From the NCBI GenBank assembly GCA_030149625.1, contig JASLHP010000159.1:1-9175 (forward strand): 9,175 nucleotides of DNA, in the 5' to 3' direction. The notes below the pieces were generated by a model. It searched no databases. It saw only the letters and a program-made list of their open reading frames with translations, and was not told where the DNA came from. Source of the DNA: Solirubrobacteraceae bacterium. Lineage in GTDB: Bacteria > Actinomycetota > Thermoleophilia > Solirubrobacterales > Solirubrobacteraceae. Below are positions 6,403 through 9,175 of the stretch, piece by piece; within the stretch, counting starts at the first letter, position 1, and the number at the start of each line of letters is the position of its first letter. The position numbers and the translations under genes are program-made.

Positions 6403-6408
6403 ATCTAT

Positions 6409-6449
6409 TTATACGTTGTATAAGACGTTGTACTAAACAATGTTCAACG
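6409..6449. promoter_or_regulatory. AT-rich divergent promoter/operator region with palindromes
   Basis: Between the divergent tetR-type gene and the reductase gene lie several nested symmetric elements. TTATAC-GTT-GTATAA (6409-6423) is a perfect palindrome of 6-bp arms. ACGTTGTA occurs twice as a direct repeat (6413-6420 and 6425-6432, period 12 bp). CGTTGTAC (6426-6433) and GTTCAACG (6442-6449) are inverted repeats with 7 of 8 matches. This AT-rich island in a very GC-rich region, placed before both starts, fits TetR operators overlapping both promoters. Exact promoter boxes are not certain. Confidence 0.65.
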
Positions 6450-6467
6450 ACTCGAGGAGCATCGCAG

Positions 6468-7043
6468 ATGGCGCAGACCGCAACCCAACGAGAGGACCGC
6501 GTTCGCGACGCCGCCGTCGAGCACGCGTCGAAACACGCTCGCCTGATCCGCGGAGCAAAGGACGGTCGTGTGTTGAGCGCGCTGATGCTCCCGCTGTTCC
6601 TGCTGCGCCCGCCGGCGGGATACGGCGTGATCGTCACGACGGGACGCAGGACCGGCAAGACGCGTCGCAAGTGCGTGCGCGTGATCCGGCGAGGCCAGCG
6701 CGCGTACCTCGTGCAGCTGCGCCCGCCCGCGCTCGCGAGCGCGCGCCCGTCGTCCCGCGCCGGCTGGGTCCACAACCTGCTCGCCGAGCCGCGCGTGCGG
6801 CTGCGGATCCGCGGCGGCACGTTCGACGGACTCGCGCGCGAGCTCACGGATCCCGAGGAGCTCGCGCTCGCGCGCGCGGTCATGTGCGACACTGTCAACC
6901 TGTTCGACTACGGCGAGTGCGACCTGCACCTGCGCGGCCTGCCCACGCGCGCCAAGATCGAAGAGCTGCACGCGTACTGGTTCGACACCGGTGTGCCGCT
7001 GGTCGTCGAGCTGCGCAGCGCAGACCAAGGCGCACCGCGGTGA
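6468..7043 (+). CDS. Ddn/DUF385-like nitroreductase-family deazaflavin (F420)-dependent oxidoreductase
   Basis: 191 residues. ATG 6468 follows GAGGAG (6454-6459) by 8 nt. The core GYGVIVTTGRRTGKTRRKCV (residues 51-70) matches the glycine/threonine-rich opening strand pair of the split-barrel Ddn/DUF385 family. WVHNLLAEPRVRLRIRGGTF (100-119) is the family's second hallmark (NLLAxPxVxxxxxG). An N-terminal helical extension of about 45 residues precedes it, with a hydrophobic patch ALMLPLFLLRPP that could touch membrane lipid or quinone. Family members use F420H2 to reduce quinones, nitro compounds or other enones; the substrate here is unknown. It heads a two-gene operon (GTGA overlap with the next gene) and faces a TetR gene, which suggests ligand-induced expression, for example in detoxification. 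F420 use is inferred from family, not from visible binding residues. Confidence 0.87.
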   Translation: MAQTATQREDRVRDAAVEHASKHARLIRGAKDGRVLSALMLPLFLLRPPAGYGVIVTTGRRTGKTRRKCVRVIRRGQRAYLVQLRPPALASARPSSRAGWVHNLLAEPRVRLRIRGGTFDGLARELTDPEELALARAVMCDTVNLFDYGECDLHLRGLPTRAKIEELHAYWFDTGVPLVVELRSADQGAPR

Positions 7044-7798
7044 CGCCGCCACAGCGATCCGCGAGCCGCGCGGTCGTGACGGGCGCCGTCCAGGGCGTAG
7101 GCTTTCGCGACGCCACGCGAGGCCGTGCGCTCGAGCTCGGGGTGATGGGCTGGGTGCGCAACGCGCAGGACGGCAGCGTCGCGGTGCACGCCGAGGGAGC
7201 GTCCGCCGCGGTTGACGCGCTCGTCGCGTTTCTGCGCGAGGGGCCGCCCGCCGCGGCCGTAGCAGGCGTGGCGGTCGAGCGCGTCAAGGTCGAGGGGCAC
7301 GAGCAGTTCGCGGTTCGCGGCGTCAGCGCGGGCGTGTTCGTCGTGCGCCAGCACGCCGCCACCGCGCGCCACTTCGACCTGCGCCTGCAGGTCGACGGCG
7401 CGATGCGCTCGTGGGCGGTGCCCAAGGGGCCGTCGATCGATCCCGCGCACAAGCGCCTCGCGGTCCAGGTCGAGGACCACTCGCTCGAGCAGGGCTCCTC
7501 CGAGGGCGCCACCGGCGCCGGCGGCGCAATCGTGTGGGATCGCGGCTACTACGAGCAGGGCGGCCGTGTCGCGTGGCCCGACGCGCTCGAGCGCGGACAC
7601 GCCGTGTTCGTGCTGCACGGGCGCAAGCTGCGGGGCGGCTTCGCGCTGCAGCGCACGCTCCCGGGCGCCAAGCCGCAATGGCTGCTGCTCAAGCGCCGCG
7701 ACGAGCACGCGCGCCCCGGCTCCGACATCGTCGCCGAAGCGCCCGCGTCGGTGCTCAGCGGGCGCACGTTCGACGAGTTGCCGCGCGACCGCCGCTGA
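7040..7798 (+). CDS. acylphosphatase fused to LigD-type 3'-phosphoesterase domain
   Basis: 252 residues from GTG 7040, which overlaps the reductase stop (GTGA). Residues about 10-93 are a complete acylphosphatase: GAVQGVGFR (15-23) with the phosphate-binding catalytic Arg23, and GWVRNAQDGSV (37-47) with catalytic Asn41. After a linker of about six residues, residues 99-220 match the 3'-phosphoesterase domain of bacterial NHEJ ligase LigD. Landmarks are FVVRQHAATARHFDLRLQ with H105, H111, D113 and R115; SWAVPKGPSIDP (124-135); VEDH with H147; and IVWDRGYYE (164-172). The domain ends with FVLHGRKLRGGFALQRT and WLLLKRRDEHA. The loop after VEDH reads SSEGATGAGG, shorter than the usual EGxIPxGxYGxG. 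Known phosphoesterases trim 3' phosphates and ribonucleotides at DNA ends; acylphosphatases hydrolyse carboxyl-phosphate anhydrides. Neither polymerase nor ligase domain is present. An open frame extends upstream to 6440 but only as a shadow of the reductase gene. Confidence 0.9.
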   Translation: MTPPQRSASRAVVTGAVQGVGFRDATRGRALELGVMGWVRNAQDGSVAVHAEGASAAVDALVAFLREGPPAAAVAGVAVERVKVEGHEQFAVRGVSAGVFVVRQHAATARHFDLRLQVDGAMRSWAVPKGPSIDPAHKRLAVQVEDHSLEQGSSEGATGAGGAIVWDRGYYEQGGRVAWPDALERGHAVFVLHGRKLRGGFALQRTLPGAKPQWLLLKRRDEHARPGSDIVAEAPASVLSGRTFDELPRDRR

Positions 7799-7825
7799 GC
7801 GGACGTCGCGCCGCGCCGCGGCCCA

Positions 7826-7852
7826 GGCGGCGCCGGCGGCAGGCGCGCCGCC
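7826..7852. terminator. GC-rich stem-loop between convergent genes
   Basis: GGCGGCGC (7826-7833) and GCGCCGCC (7845-7852) are perfect 8-bp inverted repeats with an 11-nt loop. The 3' arm abuts the permease stop codon (7853-7855, complement), and the 5' arm lies 28 bp past the fusion-gene stop. A bidirectional terminator is the likely role; no T-tract is present, and GC-rich chance pairing cannot be excluded. Confidence 0.45.
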
Positions 7853-8587
7853 TCAGTTGACGTCGCGGCGCGCGAGCAGCGGCAAGCCGATCGACGCGAG
7901 CGCCGCCACCCACGCGACCAGCACGAGCCCGCCCGCGGCGGGCGCCAGCAGATGGTTGCTCCCCAGGCCGATCAGCGCGTCCTGCGCGCGCGTCGGCGTG
8001 AAGCGCCCCACCGACGGCACTAGCCCGAACAGCAGGTTGTCGACGATGAAACCCCACGCGAGCAGGCCGATCACCGCGCCGACCTGGTTGCGCACGATCG
8101 CGCCGAAGCCCACGCCGATCCCCGCCCACAGCGCCGTGGCGGCGAGCGTCCCTCCGATCAGCAGCGCCACTTCGCCGCCGCTCAACACCAGCGAGATTCC
8201 GCGTGAGGCGAGGATCGCATAGTCGATCGCGAAGCCGATCCCCTCGCCGATCACGCCGAACGCGAGGCCCGCGAGCAGCCCCGCGGCGAGCTTCGCCACG
8301 AGCACGCGCGAGCGGCGCGGCGTGAACAGGAACGTCGGGCGAATCGTGCCGAAGCGGAACTCGCTCGTCACGAGCAGCGCGCCCGCGAGCGCCGAGAAGA
8401 TGCCCGCGACACTGCCCAGGCTGAGCAGGTCGCGCTGGTTTTCGACGTCCGACAGGCCGCTGATCTTGCTGATCAGCCCCGTCAGCAGCGTGAACAGCAG
8501 GATCAGCACGATCATCCCCAGCACCAGGCCGAGCGTCGTGCGCGTCGAGCGCACCTTCAACAGCTCCGCTCTGATCTGCGCGATCAC
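7853..8587 (-). CDS. ABC-2 type transporter permease
   Basis: 244 residues with about six membrane segments (roughly 18-39, 56-75, 94-121, 134-158, 167-190 and 213-238). The short N-terminal cytoplasmic part RAELLKVRSTRTTLG and the loop SEFRFGTIRPTFLFTPRRSRVLVAKL (residues 75-100 region) match the ABC-2 permease pattern E(F/Y)R.GTI..T....R......AK, the coupling region contacting the ATPase. It would form the membrane half of an exporter, probably as a homodimer with the ATPase encoded immediately upstream. The start is a GTG at 8587 that overlaps the ATPase stop (GTGA), so the two are translationally coupled. The substrate (drug, peptide, lipid or polysaccharide) cannot be told from sequence. 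It ends at a hairpin facing the convergent fusion gene. Confidence 0.92.
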   Translation of the reverse strand: MIAQIRAELLKVRSTRTTLGLVLGMIVLILLFTLLTGLISKISGLSDVENQRDLLSLGSVAGIFSALAGALLVTSEFRFGTIRPTFLFTPRRSRVLVAKLAAGLLAGLAFGVIGEGIGFAIDYAILASRGISLVLSGGEVALLIGGTLAATALWAGIGVGFGAIVRNQVGAVIGLLAWGFIVDNLLFGLVPSVGRFTPTRAQDALIGLGSNHLLAPAAGGLVLVAWVAALASIGLPLLARRDVN

Positions 8588-9175
8588 GGCTGCGCCCGCG
8601 CGGTCAGCTCGAGGAAGATCTGCTCCAGCGACGAGCCTTCCGTCACGAGCTCGTGCACGGGAACGCCGGCGGCGAACGCGATCTCGCCGACGCGCTCGCT
8701 GCTCGCGCCGTTGACGATCAGCACCAGCTCGGCGCTGCGGGTGCTGACGAGCAGCTCGCGGCGCAACGCCGCTTCGAGCCGCGCCGGGTCGGCGCTGCGA
8801 ACCCTGATCGCCCCGCCGACGCGCGCGGTGAGATCGCTCAGCGACGACTCGACGACGAGCCGGCCGCGGCTGATGATCAGCACCCGCTCGACGGTTTGCG
8901 CCACCTCGGCGAGCACGTGGCTGGAGATCAGGACCGTCCGTCCTGAGCCGGCGAACTGGCGCAGGAAGCCGCGCAGCCAGTGCATGCCGGCCGGGTCGAG
9001 GCCGTTGGACGGCTCGTCGAGGATCAGCAGCTCGGGATCGCCCAGCAGCGCCGCGCCGAGCCCGAGCCGCTGGCGCATGCCGAGCGAGTACCCCTTGACG
9101 CGCCGCCTCGCCGCACCGGTGAGCTCGACGAGCCCGAGAACCTCGTCGACGCGCGAGTCCGGCAGCGACGCGGCC
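8584..9175 (-). CDS. ABC transporter ATP-binding protein (5' end beyond window)
   Basis: The frame runs to the window edge, so the N-terminus with Walker A and Q-loop is missing; about 196 C-terminal residues are visible. Seen in order: the degenerate signature YSLGMRQRLGLGAALLG, Walker B LLILDEP with the D-loop SNGLDP, and the H-loop ISSHVL (switch histidine). A C-terminal extension of ~100 residues follows, including RVRSADPARLEAALRR, typical of ABC-2 exporter ATPases of the DrrA/CcmA/bacitracin-type group. An internal ATG at 9078 lies inside the signature motif and is not the start. It powers export together with the permease, whose GTG start overlaps this gene's TGA. The substrate is unknown. 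Confidence 0.94.
   Translation of the reverse strand, partial: AASLPDSRVDEVLGLVELTGAARRRVKGYSLGMRQRLGLGAALLGDPELLILDEPSNGLDPAGMHWLRGFLRQFAGSGRTVLISSHVLAEVAQTVERVLIISRGRLVVESSLSDLTARVGGAIRVRSADPARLEAALRRELLVSTRSAELVLIVNGASSERVGEIAFAAGVPVHELVTEGSSLEQIFLELTARAQP

Noticed and set aside
5852..6898. - strand open frame of 348 codons spanning the tetR gene, the divergent gap and the reductase gene
   Set aside because: It would cross an obvious promoter/operator region and two well-supported genes. Its translation is composition-driven.
6440..7039. Upstream extension of the acylphosphatase-phosphoesterase frame
   Set aside because: It lies entirely over the reductase gene in another frame and reads as Arg/Ala/Pro-rich filler. 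GTG 7040, overlapping the reductase stop, is the natural start.
1..9175. RNA genes, CRISPR arrays, insertion sequences or attachment sites
   Set aside because: No tRNA-like cloverleaf, regularly spaced repeat array, transposase motif or terminal inverted repeat pair was seen by eye on either strand.

Overview
The window is GC-rich, densely coding DNA with many GTG starts and 4-bp stop/start overlaps. An F420-type flavin/deazaflavin reductase homologue, a large-terpene-synthase homologue and an acylphosphatase/LigD-phosphoesterase protein together suggest an actinomycete. The style of several proteins recalls the Thermoleophilia (Solirubrobacterales), but that placement is inference and cannot be proven from this window.

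Layout. (1) 1-1860, + strand: the 3' end of a DUF2600 / tetraprenyl-beta-curcumene-synthase-like terpene synthase, followed 15 bp later by a cytochrome P450. This is a probable terpene-plus-tailoring-oxidase pair whose remainder lies to the left. (2) 1861-2020: a short AT-richer spacer with a 20-bp-period direct repeat and small hairpins. (3) 2021-3407, + strand: a three-gene cassette of an IclR-type winged-HTH protein, an XRE/Cro HTH protein, and an unrecognised, probably helical protein. The third gene starts inside the stop codon of the second (ATGA), and a perfect 13-bp palindrome lies just before the XRE gene. (4) 3452-3482: a strong hairpin between convergent genes. (5) 3499-4587, - strand: a membrane-anchored protein resembling DUF6414, with a probable TTG start. 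(6) 4683-5693, - strand: a Gfo/Idh/MocA NAD(P)-dependent oxidoreductase, with a pair of mutually exclusive hairpins right after its stop. (7) 5815-6402, - strand: a TetR regulator, divergent from (8) 6468-7798, + strand: a Ddn/DUF385-like reductase and, overlapping it by GTGA, a protein that fuses an acylphosphatase domain to a DNA-ligase-D-type 3'-phosphoesterase domain. The 65-bp divergent gap is an AT-rich island packed with palindromes, the likely TetR operator. (9) 7826-7852: a hairpin between convergent genes. (10) 7853-9175, - strand: an ABC-2 permease and its ATPase (5' end beyond the window), overlapping by GTGA.

The most notable items are the acylphosphatase::LigD-phosphoesterase fusion, whose phosphoesterase loop looks shortened; the IclR-HTH/XRE/unknown cassette; the terpene synthase-P450 pair; and the membrane-anchored DUF6414-like protein. 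No RNA genes, CRISPR arrays or insertion sequences were seen. No stretch over 300 bases lacks a gene.
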